Source: Acinetobacter bereziniae (GTDB lineage Bacteria > Pseudomonadota > Gammaproteobacteria > Pseudomonadales > Moraxellaceae). From it: DNA of 44,811 nt. Of this stretch, positions 10,072-18,372 are shown piece by piece. Within the stretch, counting starts at the first letter, position 1, and each line of letters starts with the position of its first letter. Both the position numbers and the translations under genes were made by a program. Below the pieces are notes generated by a model. The model was not told the origin of the DNA, made no database searches, and saw nothing but the letters and a program-made list of their open reading frames with translations. The stretch lies in the NCBI GenBank assembly GCA_009912575.1, contig WNDP01000017.1:1-44811 (forward strand). The letters run 5' to 3'.

Positions 10072-10581
10072 TTATTTGTTAATGATGACTGGAACATAAA
10101 TTTGTTGAGGTTGATTGGCTGCTATATGAGCAAATTGCTTATCTGTGATTGCTTCACCTGTAGTTAAATTCTCAATCCAAAACTGAATTCCTTTTTTATG
10201 GCTATTTTTATCAGCTTGATTAGTTTTGATTTGATATTTTTGACCTGCTTGAGCAGTAAAATTAAGTTCACCAGATGAAAATAAATGTTGAGCATCAGAA
10301 GTGAAACGAACTGTTGTTTGTGTAGGTAGAATTGAATAGATTTTATCCCAATCTTTTGACTGGCTTAATGTAGCTTTGCCATTAATTTGATTAATATAAA
10401 TACGAGATTTTACGAACTTTAAAGGGGTGCTCGTTTCTTGAAAACCTTGAATTGCTGCGAGTTGTGCTGAATCAATGTTTTTAGGCAACTGATAAAGTAA
10501 TTCTTTAGGAATCTCTGCAAGAGTGAATTGTGTAAAGCATAAAGTAACAATAGATATTGTTTTAAAGAATTTATTATTCAT
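10072..10581 (-). CDS. hypothetical exported protein, paralogue of its neighbour
   Basis: The 169-residue product has an N-terminal signal peptide (MNNKFFKTISIVTLCFTQFTLA, likely cleaved after LA). It lacks a lipobox cysteine, so it is probably periplasmic. Its C-terminal half shares the pattern FWIENLTTGEAIT with the downstream lipoprotein (FWITDLTTKKPIT), which suggests a duplicated small beta-rich domain. It is the first gene of a two-gene minus-strand unit. Function unknown. Confidence 0.7.
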   Translation of the reverse strand: MNNKFFKTISIVTLCFTQFTLAEIPKELLYQLPKNIDSAQLAAIQGFQETSTPLKFVKSRIYINQINGKATLSQSKDWDKIYSILPTQTTVRFTSDAQHLFSSGELNFTAQAGQKYQIKTNQADKNSHKKGIQFWIENLTTGEAITDKQFAHIAANQPQQIYVPVIINK

Positions 10582-10817
10582 ACAAAATTAAGCCTATAAC
10601 GTTGGAAGCTATCTTTAGAACTTTACTATAAGTATTCATTAGTGAGTATATAACAAATGACATTGGTCCAGCAGACTATATTTATATACTTTTAAGGTAA
10701 CTTATTCTGAAGTGCTAATACAGTATATAATTCATGCAAAATGACATTTTTTGACGTGTATGGAAAAGAGATTCATCTGATGCGAATGCAGTTGAATTCA
10801 CAACCAAAACTTAGTAA
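10582..10817. other. intergenic region with probable leftward promoter; no gene seen
   Basis: This 236-bp AT-rich gap separates the leftward exported-protein pair from a rightward mobile-element fragment. A short open stretch (about 10748-10820, ending at a TGA that overlaps the next GTG) could be a decayed gene tail. It marks the left edge of the mobile-element debris. Confidence 0.35.
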
Positions 10818-11147
10818 GTGATTTATGCTGAACATATTCCACTGACGACCACAGATTTAACCGAAGATGATCAGGCCAATCAACAATTTGAACAATTGAT
10901 TCAAACAAATCATCAAATTGAAAAGCATCAGGAGCAATTTGACCTACTCAAACATCAACTGCAAGCCAAGATGCAACAGGCTGAACGAGCCACCTTTAAA
11001 ATCGGTTCAGTGACGTGGAAGAAGTCTAAAAACTCAGTCAGCTTAGACAGTAAGGCTTTACTGAAATCACACCCAGAATACTTAAACCAATTCCCACAAA
11101 GCAAACAAGGCTCACGGCGTTTCAACATCTATACGAATGATGATTGA
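10818..11147 (+). pseudogene. C-terminal fragment of a YqaJ-type exonuclease/recombinase protein
   Basis: Only about 109 codons remain, preceded immediately by a TAA (10815-10817), with a GTG as the sole early start. The protein has a Gln/His-rich coiled coil (residues 20-60). Its tail (FKIGSVTWKKSKNSVSLD, LKSHPEYLNQFPQSKQGS, RRFNIY) is the characteristic end of YqaJ-like viral recombinase proteins in Acinetobacter plasmids and integrative elements. The nuclease domain is absent, so it is a non-functional remnant. It is followed by a terminator and an RDF-like gene, as in intact elements. Confidence 0.65.
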
Positions 11148-11188
11148 AAGGTAATTAGCCTAAGCGAAATACGAAACTTCACCTAAAC

Positions 11189-11218
11189 ATCCCATGCCAG
11201 CGCGTATGGGATTTTTTT
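11189..11218 (+). terminator. intrinsic terminator after the YqaJ fragment
   Basis: A 7-bp stem ATCCCAT/ATGGGAT (11189-11195 with 11206-11212) is followed by a run of seven T (11212-11218). It separates the fragment from the following gene. Confidence 0.75.
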
Positions 11219-11276
11219 ATGCAAATTTCATTTTAACCAAATACAGAAAATCATTTAAACAAAAGAGGAAACTACC

Positions 11277-11993
11277 ATGATTAAAGGTTTAGCGATTACA
11301 CCACCCATACTCGGCAGAATTAGCATTGGTAAAGTCGTCGAAAAGAATGGAAAGCGACTGCCTGAACGGGATGATCAATTTACCATTACCAGTCAAATCC
11401 AAGGCAAAGATGGATGGGTGAAACATCCTTTGGATGAACAGCTTCGTGCCAAAGCACCGAATCAAAAACTCCGTTCAATCCCAGTACGGATGATCTTTAA
11501 TGATCCTGAGCTTAACCTTCGAGCGGAATACAGCTTATTTGATCGACAAACAGGTCGCCCTGTTTGTGTGGGAAATGGTGAGACTTGCCAAAGACAAACC
11601 AATCAAGGCATTGAACAACATCCATGTCCTTCACCTGACTTATGTCCTTTGGTACAAGGAGGGAACTGTAAACCTTTTGGTCGTTTGCATGTCAATTTGG
11701 ATGAAAGTGATGAACTTGGCTCCTTCATCTTTAGAACCACAGGCTTTAATAGTATTCGGACTTTAGCAGCGCGCTTGTCTTATTACCATGCATCTTCGAA
11801 TGGTTTGCTTTCATGCCTCCCACTGCAACTTACCTTAAGAGGAAAATCCACCACACAAAGCTATCGAACACCTGTGTATTACGTCGATTTAACTTTAAGA
11901 GATGGTGTCAATCTGCAACAAGCGATTCAAATGGCGAAAGAGATTGATCAACAAAGCAAGGCTTCAGGATTTAATCAACATGCTTTTAGTTAA
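11277..11993 (+). CDS. RDF/Gp3-like mobile-element protein (often labelled hydrolase or metal-binding protein), possibly 3'-altered
   Basis: This 238-residue protein has a good ribosome site (AGAGGAAAC, 9 bp before ATG). The N-terminal half (FTITSQIQGKDGWVKHPLDE, LRSIPVRMIFNDPELNLRAE) and the Cys cluster (VCVGNGETCQR, CPSPDLCPLVQGGNCKPFG) resemble recombination directionality factor (Gp3-like) proteins that accompany YqaJ genes in Acinetobacter and Pseudomonas mobile elements. The four clustered Cys probably bind zinc. The C-terminus (KASGFNQHAFS) lies right at a junction where the frame of an unrelated ATPase fragment takes over, so the last few residues may come from the fusion point. Role in excision is inferred from the family only. 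Confidence 0.6.
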   Translation: MIKGLAITPPILGRISIGKVVEKNGKRLPERDDQFTITSQIQGKDGWVKHPLDEQLRAKAPNQKLRSIPVRMIFNDPELNLRAEYSLFDRQTGRPVCVGNGETCQRQTNQGIEQHPCPSPDLCPLVQGGNCKPFGRLHVNLDESDELGSFIFRTTGFNSIRTLAARLSYYHASSNGLLSCLPLQLTLRGKSTTQSYRTPVYYVDLTLRDGVNLQQAIQMAKEIDQQSKASGFNQHAFS

Positions 11994-12882
11994 AGATCTA
12001 GGAGAAGTGATTATTGATCTTTACAATGCTTTTAATCGAAATGATATGGATAGTGAACTTCTAGCTGAAGTGAAACTACCAATTAATCAGAATCAGAGAA
12101 TGGAAATTGCATTTAAAAGCAATCCAGAAATTTTTTTTGATGCACTCCATATACTTAGTGAAGGGCATATTCGATGTTTAGGATTAGCAATTCTATTGGC
12201 TAAAAATATTAAAGAAGAGTCACCCTTATTGATTTTTGATGATCCTGTGAATGCCATAGATGACGAGCATCGTGAAGCAATTCGAAAAACACTCTTTGAG
12301 GACCAGTTCTTTAGTAATAAGCAAATATTGTTAACGTGCCATGGTGAAGAATTCTTCAAAGATATTCATAATCTGCTTTCAGTAGAACGAGTGAAGTCAA
12401 CAAAATCATTTAGTTTTCTACCAAGATTGGGTGAGCAACATATCAATATTAATTTTAATTGTGCGCCTCGTAATTATATTGTCGCTGCTAGAGAGCACAT
12501 CAATCAAAATGAAATTCGTGATGCTTTGACAAAGTCAAGACAAGCATTGGAAGCAATAACTAAAGGAAAAGTTTGGAGGTTTGTGAGTAAGCATGGTGAT
12601 GGGAATTTGAGTCTAAAGCTACGATCAGCTACATCTTCAATAGAGTTAAGAAATCTTACTGAACAATTGAAAGCTAAAATTGGTAAGAATGATTTTATTC
12701 ATGCTAAAAAAGATAGTGTTTTGCAGCCATTAGTATCATTGTTAGGGATCGGTGGTGAGAGTAGGGAGTGGAGATATCTTAATAAGGGAGTCCATGAAGA
12801 ACAGGATCGAGCCGAGTTCGATAGAAATGTTGTGAGTGCTATAATCTTGAATTTAGAAAATTTAGATGAAGCTTTGAATTAA
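11980..12882 (+). pseudogene. C-terminal fragment of an SMC-like/ABC defence ATPase
   Basis: From about 11985 the frame encodes the C-terminal globular half of an SMC/RecF-like ABC ATPase: signature motif LSEGHIRCLGLAILLA, Walker B LLIFDDPVNAID, and H-loop LLTCHGEEFF. It then has a C-terminal domain of about 170 residues (AREHINQNEIRDAL, WRYLNKGVHEEQDRAEFD) that looks helical and HEPN-like. The Walker A and coiled coil are missing, and upstream sequence belongs to the RDF-like gene in another frame. It is therefore a 5'-truncated gene, although ATG11980 could start a 300-residue product. It lacks the P-loop and cannot hydrolyse ATP alone. Compare the reciprocal fragment at 24055-26286, which has Walker A but no signature or Walker B. 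Confidence 0.75.
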
Positions 12883-12885
12883 AAT

Positions 12886-12914
12886 TTCAATGGAGGCTTA
12901 GCGCCTCCATTGAA
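12886..12914. terminator. 12-bp perfect hairpin between convergent genes
   Basis: TTCAATGGAGGC (12886-12897) pairs perfectly with GCCTCCATTGAA (12903-12914) across a 5-nt loop. It sits 3 bp past the ATPase fragment stop and 6 bp before the end of the leftward gene. It most likely acts as a shared terminator, though the flanking T-runs are short. Confidence 0.65.
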
Positions 12915-12920
12915 TCATCA

Positions 12921-13841
12921 TTATTGCGGTACGGGTGGAAGAACGATAATTCTATCATTTGGGATTGCTAAGTTTTGGGGCTTTGTTGCCTTTACAGGCA
13001 TAAATTGAATAACAGTTTTTTGCCCTATACCTGATAGCTTAACATCAATGTCTTTAAACGCGACGAATCCCTCTTCAGCATATACGGGATGCTCATCCTT
13101 ATACTTTTTTGGAATAGCTTTGTCATAAGGTGGCTTAACTAATACGGATGATACTCCCATATTTAGATTAGAAAACCGCATTCCTGCATCCAAAACTCTT
13201 CCTGACACACCACTGAAAAGTAGAGGGATAATAAAAATAAGTGCCAACAATGTCCATTTGGTTTTTTTTGCATTTTCGTGTGGTTGAGGAACAGGGGGTG
13301 AATTCTCTTCTTGGGAAGAGTTGATTGGTGGTAGACGGTTATCATGGTAACCCGACCATAAAACTGAAAGAAAAAATGTAGTTGCTAATAAGCTCAACAG
13401 CACAGTTGGATCAGAATCCGATTTGTACATGAGATAAATGAACAGAACACCAAAACCGGCTAAAAAGACATGAATCAGTTCAGGTTTAACAAACTCAATA
13501 GGAACAGGAACTTCTAGCGCTCCTTTGTTCAACTTATACTGTTTATAGTATTTGTGGATAAATTTAAACAATGGTTTCAAAACATAAGTAATGCATACAC
13601 CAAGTGATAATAAGCACACAATCATGAAACCGTAAATTAAACAAAAGCTTACAGCAAAAATGATAAACACTAGGCTGTCACTGATGGTCACTCCTGTTGG
13701 GAAATAATTTAGGTTGTGGCAATACAGCGTGAAGCAAAGTGCGCCTACAAATGTACCTACCTTAAACAACAGCGATAAGTATTTTGAAAAAGCCTCTGCT
13801 TGTTGATTAAGCTCTGTAGAGTTTGGGCTGTTCATAGTCAT
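12921..13841 (-). CDS. polytopic inner-membrane protein of unknown function
   Basis: The 306-residue product has five clear hydrophobic segments (near residues 25-45, 55-90, 120-140, 145-165 and 195-215). These are followed by a C-terminal soluble region of about 95 residues (DIDVKLSGIGQKTVIQFMPV) and a Pro-rich end. A charged, Pro-rich loop (residues 170-193) precedes the last membrane segment. No family is recognised. It is transcribed alone, leftward, between a broken defence ATPase and the T6SS cluster, so it could be cargo of the same island. Any role in immunity or defence is speculation. Confidence 0.7.
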   Translation of the reverse strand: MTMNSPNSTELNQQAEAFSKYLSLLFKVGTFVGALCFTLYCHNLNYFPTGVTISDSLVFIIFAVSFCLIYGFMIVCLLSLGVCITYVLKPLFKFIHKYYKQYKLNKGALEVPVPIEFVKPELIHVFLAGFGVLFIYLMYKSDSDPTVLLSLLATTFFLSVLWSGYHDNRLPPINSSQEENSPPVPQPHENAKKTKWTLLALIFIIPLLFSGVSGRVLDAGMRFSNLNMGVSSVLVKPPYDKAIPKKYKDEHPVYAEEGFVAFKDIDVKLSGIGQKTVIQFMPVKATKPQNLAIPNDRIIVLPPVPQ

Positions 13842-14511
13842 TTTTTCCTACGATAGATTGTTTAGAAATTAACTATGACTGATGAAGGTGATATAACAAA
13901 TAGGTTGTTAATTGATCTACGACAATATGAGTCGCGAAGTTTAATCCCGTCTTTTACAATACGATGAAAAAAATCAGAGCCGCATCAACAAGGTTGTAGT
14001 TTGAACCATTTTCAGGATATTCAGTATTCAGAAGGGGTACAACAAAGTGTAAGGTCTGTAAGTTAAAATTGGAGTTATCAGTTTCGGTTATGGAGATAGA
14101 TGACTAATAATTGTGGGAAGTGTGTCGGAATAGATGGAACTGTATGCTTTTTGTGATTTAATATTTATTTTATTTTTAAGTATGTGTTAAAAAACATACT
14201 TCACGATACATTACACCAATACTCCAATGGAGTAGCAATATCGTAGTCCCATGTCCTTCCCCAAGGGTTTGGGATTTTTTTATTTGAGTTGAAGTGGCTT
14301 TCCTTTTTTAGGAGGGAGCTGCATGATGGTTTTTTGCCTAACACTATTTTTTGTATTTGATCGTATCTAAAGAGTGAGTTGATTGCTGTTAGAACTGAAA
14401 CAAAATGAGACATAAACTGTCGCTGTAATGAAAACCATAGACAGCTCTGTATAGACAAATTGTCCACTTTTTTAGTATAGTCAGTCACAATCTAGAATTA
14501 AATAATAACGT
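13842..14511. other. 670-bp spacer upstream of vgrG, no gene supported
   Basis: No credible coding region is seen; a 95-codon minus-strand frame at 14201-14488 has no family resemblance and overlaps a terminator. The last 80 bp before the vgrG ATG are AT-rich (TTAGTATAGTCAGTCACAAT) and probably hold its promoter. A palindrome-like TACTCCA/TGGAGTA (14219-14233) precedes the terminator hairpin at 14247. Confidence 0.4.
14247..14280 (+). terminator. intrinsic terminator without an obvious upstream gene
   Basis: A stem TCCCA..TCCTT / AAGGG..TGGGA (14247-14274) is followed by seven T. No protein gene on the plus strand ends nearby, so it may terminate a small RNA starting after about 14100 or be a relic of an excised gene. 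Confidence 0.5.
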
Positions 14512-17358
14512 ATGTCTAATAATATTTACGCTGCCTTGGAGCAGCTTGGCTTAACAGCACAAAAACGTGCGCTACATATTCAGTTCAGTAATAGCTTACT
14601 CAACGATCAAGTGTTCTTGCAACGTATTGATGGGACACATGTCATCAATGAGGGGCTTCAGCTTCAGCTCATCTGTCTCTCAACGTCAGCAATGATTCCA
14701 TTAAAAAGCTTTATTGGGAGTCAAGCGGCAATTGATATCGTCAACGATAAATCAGAACTCAATCGTATTTCAGGGATTGTGACCAAAGCTGATGTGGGCG
14801 CTAGTGATGGCTCACTCACGATTTATCGCCTCACAGTAGAAGACCCAACGGCACTGTGGAAATATCGTAGAAATTCGCGCGTGTTTATGGCGAAATCTGT
14901 TATTGATGTGGTTCAGTGTATTTTTTCCGAATGGACACAACGAAGCCCCTTGTTTGCTTCAAGTTTGACTTTAGATAAAAGTGGTTTAAGCAAAGACTAT
15001 GATGTACGCCCATTCATTATGCAGAATAATGAACTTGATAGCGAATTCATTCAAAGATTGCTATTTTCCGAAGGGATTAACACTTTAATTGATGAAGCCC
15101 AGTTTAAGGTTTCTAGTTTAAGTGAACCAATCCAACCACAAAAGTTACGTTTAATTGATGATAACACTCACTACCAAGCCCTTGATCGACGTAGCATCCG
15201 TTTTCATCAGAGTTCCGCTGTAGAGCTTACAGACAGCATAACAGCCTTTACTGGGTTGCGTTCCATTCAACCCACCGCAGTGCATATACAACGTTGGCAG
15301 GCTGATGCACTGGAAACAGAAGAGGGTGCAGGCTCAGTTTTAACTAAGCATCGACATTCAGACAATCAAGATTCAGCGAGTTTAGGTCTAGAACAGGCAT
15401 GGCACTTTAGCCCTGCATGGATACAAGACTTAAATGGTGAAGATGGTGCGACCAAATCAAGCAACAGTCAGATTGAACGGTTTAACCAAAACTTAAGCAA
15501 CTATTACGATTCCCAAGCCAAACAATTTACTGCAACATCGACAGTGCGTGATGCACAAGTGGGTTACTGGTTTGAGTTCAACGAACATCCTGAAATTGAT
15601 CAACACGATACTTCCGAAAAGCAGTTCTTGATTATATCTAAGACCTTCTATAATCAGAATAATTTACCGAAAGACCTGGCAGATCAAGTGACAGTGTTAC
15701 TCAAACAAAGCAACTGGCAACAGGCTGAAATTCGTACCAATAATCATGACGAACGCCAAGCAAATCATCTTGTTCTCCAACGGCGTAATATTGCAATTGT
15801 TCCAGAGTATGAGCCACTTCAACACCGACCGATTGCTTCCCCACAGCGTGCTAAGGTGGTGGGGCCAAGTGGAGAAGAAATTCATGTTGATGAATGGGGG
15901 CGTATAAAAGTTCGTTTCCTGTTTACCCGTAATGAAGACAACACCCATGATGGTGGTGCTGGTTCCAATGACAACGATACAGATTCAGCTTGGGTTGATG
16001 TTTTGACCCCGTGGGCAGGTGAAGGCTATGGTGCGCGATTCTTACCCCGTATTGGAGAAATTGTCGTCATAGACTTCTTTGATGGCAACCTTGACCGACC
16101 ATTTGTGGTGGGACGTATCCATGAAGCACAACGAAGTCCGACCAAGTTTGATGACAAAGGCAGTCTGCCTGATACCAAGAAATTGGCAGGAATCAAAAGT
16201 AAGGAATATCAAGGCAGTGGTTTCAATCAACTGAGGTTTGACGATACCCAAAACCAAATCAGCAGTCAACTACAAAGCAGTCATGGCGCGAGTCAACTCA
16301 ATTTAGGTAATCTCAGTCATCCTAAAGAAACTGACACCAGCGAAGGACGAGGTGAAGGCTTCGAATTGCGTACAGATCAGTGGGGAGCACTCAGAGCCAA
16401 ACAAGGCTTATTGCTTTCTACCTATTCACAAGACTCAGCAGGTGGCGATCATCTTGATGCCGCTGAAACAAAATCACAACTTGAATCGAGTTTGAATAAT
16501 TCAAAAGCTTTAAGTGAAGTTGCCAAGAATCAACAGACTGACCCTTTAGAAGTGCTAGATGGTCTAAAACAGTTTATTGAGCAAATCGAACAGGAAAGTG
16601 AAACTAAGGCAAAAGCATTTAAACAAGCTTTGATGATTTTGACTTCACCCGATTCAATCGCCCTTGCAAGTAATGAAGATGTACATCTTTCAGCAGATGG
16701 TCAAATTAGTCACAGTGCAGGCGATAGTATTAACCTAAGTACTCAAAAGAACTTGTTAGCTCATGCACAAAGTAAAATCAGTTTGTTTGCAGCACAGGAA
16801 GGTGCCAGATTCTATGCAGGTAAAGGCAAGGTTGAAATACAAGCTCAGGGAGATGGGGCTGATTTGATTGCACGTAAAGGGGTTCAAATCATTTCAACTG
16901 AAGATGCAATCTATATCACCAGTCCTAAAGAGATTAGATTAGTTGCAGACACCTCAGAATTAAAAATCAATGGCTCAGGTGTGTTTTCCACGACTGGGGG
17001 TTTGTTTGAGAGTAAGGCGGGGCAGCATAAGTTTGTGAGTGGGAGCAAAATTAGTACTCCTGCATTTACTTTACCTAAGTTAGAATTTGCACAACCACCC
17101 TTTTCAGGACAATACCAATTGTTTAAGGCAGATGGTCGAAACTTCAAAGGTTATAAATATTCAATACATGATAGTAAGGATAACCTATTAAAAGAGGGGG
17201 TTACAGATGAGCAAGGCTTTACGGAGCAAGTGATTACCCAAACTAAAGAGAAAATCATCGGCTACAAATCTGTGATGCGTGAAAGCGAACGAATTACAGA
17301 GGATTGGGAATCTAAATTAGAACAAATGTCGAAAAAAGTCCAAGGGGGGCAAAGTTAA
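14512..17358 (+). CDS. vgrG: T6SS spike protein VgrG with DUF2345 and C-terminal extension
   Basis: The 948-residue protein forms the trimeric needle tip that carries effectors through the type VI secretion tube. In order: gp27-like base (about 10-400), gp5 OB-fold (about 440-545, with EEIHVDEWGRIKVRFLF and ARFLPRIGEIVVIDFFDGN), Gln/Glu-rich spacer, DUF2345 beta-helix (about 690-850, repeated ISLSTQKNLL / GKGKVEIQAQGDGADLIARK). It ends with a tail of about 90 residues containing a small beta-domain (YKYSIHDSKDNLLKEGVTDEQGF) and a charged coiled end that probably loads cargo. The length is normal for Acinetobacter VgrG. The nuclease gene begins 1 bp after its stop, so the two are translationally coupled. 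Confidence 0.95.
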   Translation: MSNNIYAALEQLGLTAQKRALHIQFSNSLLNDQVFLQRIDGTHVINEGLQLQLICLSTSAMIPLKSFIGSQAAIDIVNDKSELNRISGIVTKADVGASDGSLTIYRLTVEDPTALWKYRRNSRVFMAKSVIDVVQCIFSEWTQRSPLFASSLTLDKSGLSKDYDVRPFIMQNNELDSEFIQRLLFSEGINTLIDEAQFKVSSLSEPIQPQKLRLIDDNTHYQALDRRSIRFHQSSAVELTDSITAFTGLRSIQPTAVHIQRWQADALETEEGAGSVLTKHRHSDNQDSASLGLEQAWHFSPAWIQDLNGEDGATKSSNSQIERFNQNLSNYYDSQAKQFTATSTVRDAQVGYWFEFNEHPEIDQHDTSEKQFLIISKTFYNQNNLPKDLADQVTVLLKQSNWQQAEIRTNNHDERQANHLVLQRRNIAIVPEYEPLQHRPIASPQRAKVVGPSGEEIHVDEWGRIKVRFLFTRNEDNTHDGGAGSNDNDTDSAWVDVLTPWAGEGYGARFLPRIGEIVVIDFFDGNLDRPFVVGRIHEAQRSPTKFDDKGSLPDTKKLAGIKSKEYQGSGFNQLRFDDTQNQISSQLQSSHGASQLNLGNLSHPKETDTSEGRGEGFELRTDQWGALRAKQGLLLSTYSQDSAGGDHLDAAETKSQLESSLNNSKALSEVAKNQQTDPLEVLDGLKQFIEQIEQESETKAKAFKQALMILTSPDSIALASNEDVHLSADGQISHSAGDSINLSTQKNLLAHAQSKISLFAAQEGARFYAGKGKVEIQAQGDGADLIARKGVQIISTEDAIYITSPKEIRLVADTSELKINGSGVFSTTGGLFESKAGQHKFVSGSKISTPAFTLPKLEFAQPPFSGQYQLFKADGRNFKGYKYSIHDSKDNLLKEGVTDEQGFTEQVITQTKEKIIGYKSVMRESERITEDWESKLEQMSKKVQGGQS

Positions 17359-17359
17359 C

Positions 17360-18361
17360 ATGGCTCTTCCAGTTGTCCTAGTTGTAATCGAAATAGCGGG
17401 TTATGCAATTGCAGCTTATGAAATTTATCGAGTTGCATCGAACACGTATGAAGAGGTAAAGAACTACCAAGATAGTATAAAAAAAGCTAAAGAAGAAATG
17501 AAGAAGCTCATGAAGAATCTTGGGCAGGAAATTTCAGATAAGATTGATAAGCAAAAAGAAAAAGTCCTGCTGACGACATTAACCACAGGCGACAAGCAAA
17601 CAGAAAGCACAAAAAAGGCAACAGGTAGGCCGCAACAAAAAAGTGCAGTGATTCAAGGAGCGATTAAACAGAAAATCCCATTTCGGCAGATTATTAGTCA
17701 AATCTGTGAAAAAGCTGAACAACTACCTATGATTCAGTTGAGGAAACAGAAGGGGCAAAAGCTAAAAGATGTTATTCCCAAAAGCAAAGTGGATGTTGTA
17801 GCCAAGTTATTAAAGATGACAGCAGAAGAGCTTGCCGGGGCAAATGTTGATGAATATGTGATTGTCCGATTAAAACAGCTTGCTACAAACTTTATGTTTG
17901 AGTTCATGGATGAATTGTTAAAATGGAAAAGTCCATTAAAGGCCGAAGTTTGTTTTGGGTATGATTTGAAAACCAGAAAATACTTAACCCCACAGCTTGC
18001 AGGGACAACACGTTTAAAGCGTTCAGGTTCTGAGATCAATCCATTTTGGCCGATGCCGTATAAAGGGAAAAATACTATAGGTGCGGATATCATTATTCCA
18101 GAATATCGTGGTGAGCCTTTAACCCTAACCAATATTTTTGCACTGGTGGAGATTAAGTTCCAAGGCGATCGGATTGATGAAAAGCAGTTTAATAACTATA
18201 ACGATTTAAAAAATCAATGTGCCCAAGCTAAGAAAGCCAGTAAGATTACTGCAAGTGAAGGTTTTAAGTTGTCTTTGTTTCGTTATCCTGAAGATGCAAG
18301 CCCAACAGAACATAAAGATTCAAAATCAACTACTCCAAGTAGAACACAGAAAACACGTTAG
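17360..18361 (+). CDS. T6SS nuclease effector with VRR-NUC/PD-(D/E)xK-like C-terminus
   Basis: The 333-residue product begins with a short hydrophobic segment (ALPVVLVVIEIAGYAIAAYE, residues 2-21) and a Lys/Glu-rich coiled coil (35-70). A central helical region follows, then a C-terminal domain with GADIII (Asp near residue 242) and LVEIKF (Glu264, Lys266) followed by QFNNYNDL. This D...E-x-K layout is that of VRR-NUC/PD-(D/E)xK endonucleases found in T6SS DNase effectors. The N-terminal hydrophobic helix may aid loading or membrane passage. Start 1 bp after vgrG and the following likely immunity gene support an effector role: DNA damage in the recipient cell. Activity is inferred. Confidence 0.8.
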   Translation: MALPVVLVVIEIAGYAIAAYEIYRVASNTYEEVKNYQDSIKKAKEEMKKLMKNLGQEISDKIDKQKEKVLLTTLTTGDKQTESTKKATGRPQQKSAVIQGAIKQKIPFRQIISQICEKAEQLPMIQLRKQKGQKLKDVIPKSKVDVVAKLLKMTAEELAGANVDEYVIVRLKQLATNFMFEFMDELLKWKSPLKAEVCFGYDLKTRKYLTPQLAGTTRLKRSGSEINPFWPMPYKGKNTIGADIIIPEYRGEPLTLTNIFALVEIKFQGDRIDEKQFNNYNDLKNQCAQAKKASKITASEGFKLSLFRYPEDASPTEHKDSKSTTPSRTQKTR

Positions 18362-18372
18362 GAATTTTACTC

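Noticed and set aside
14201-14488. Minus-strand 95-codon frame upstream of vgrG
   Set aside because: It overlaps an intrinsic terminator and has no ribosome site, no recognisable family and odd composition.
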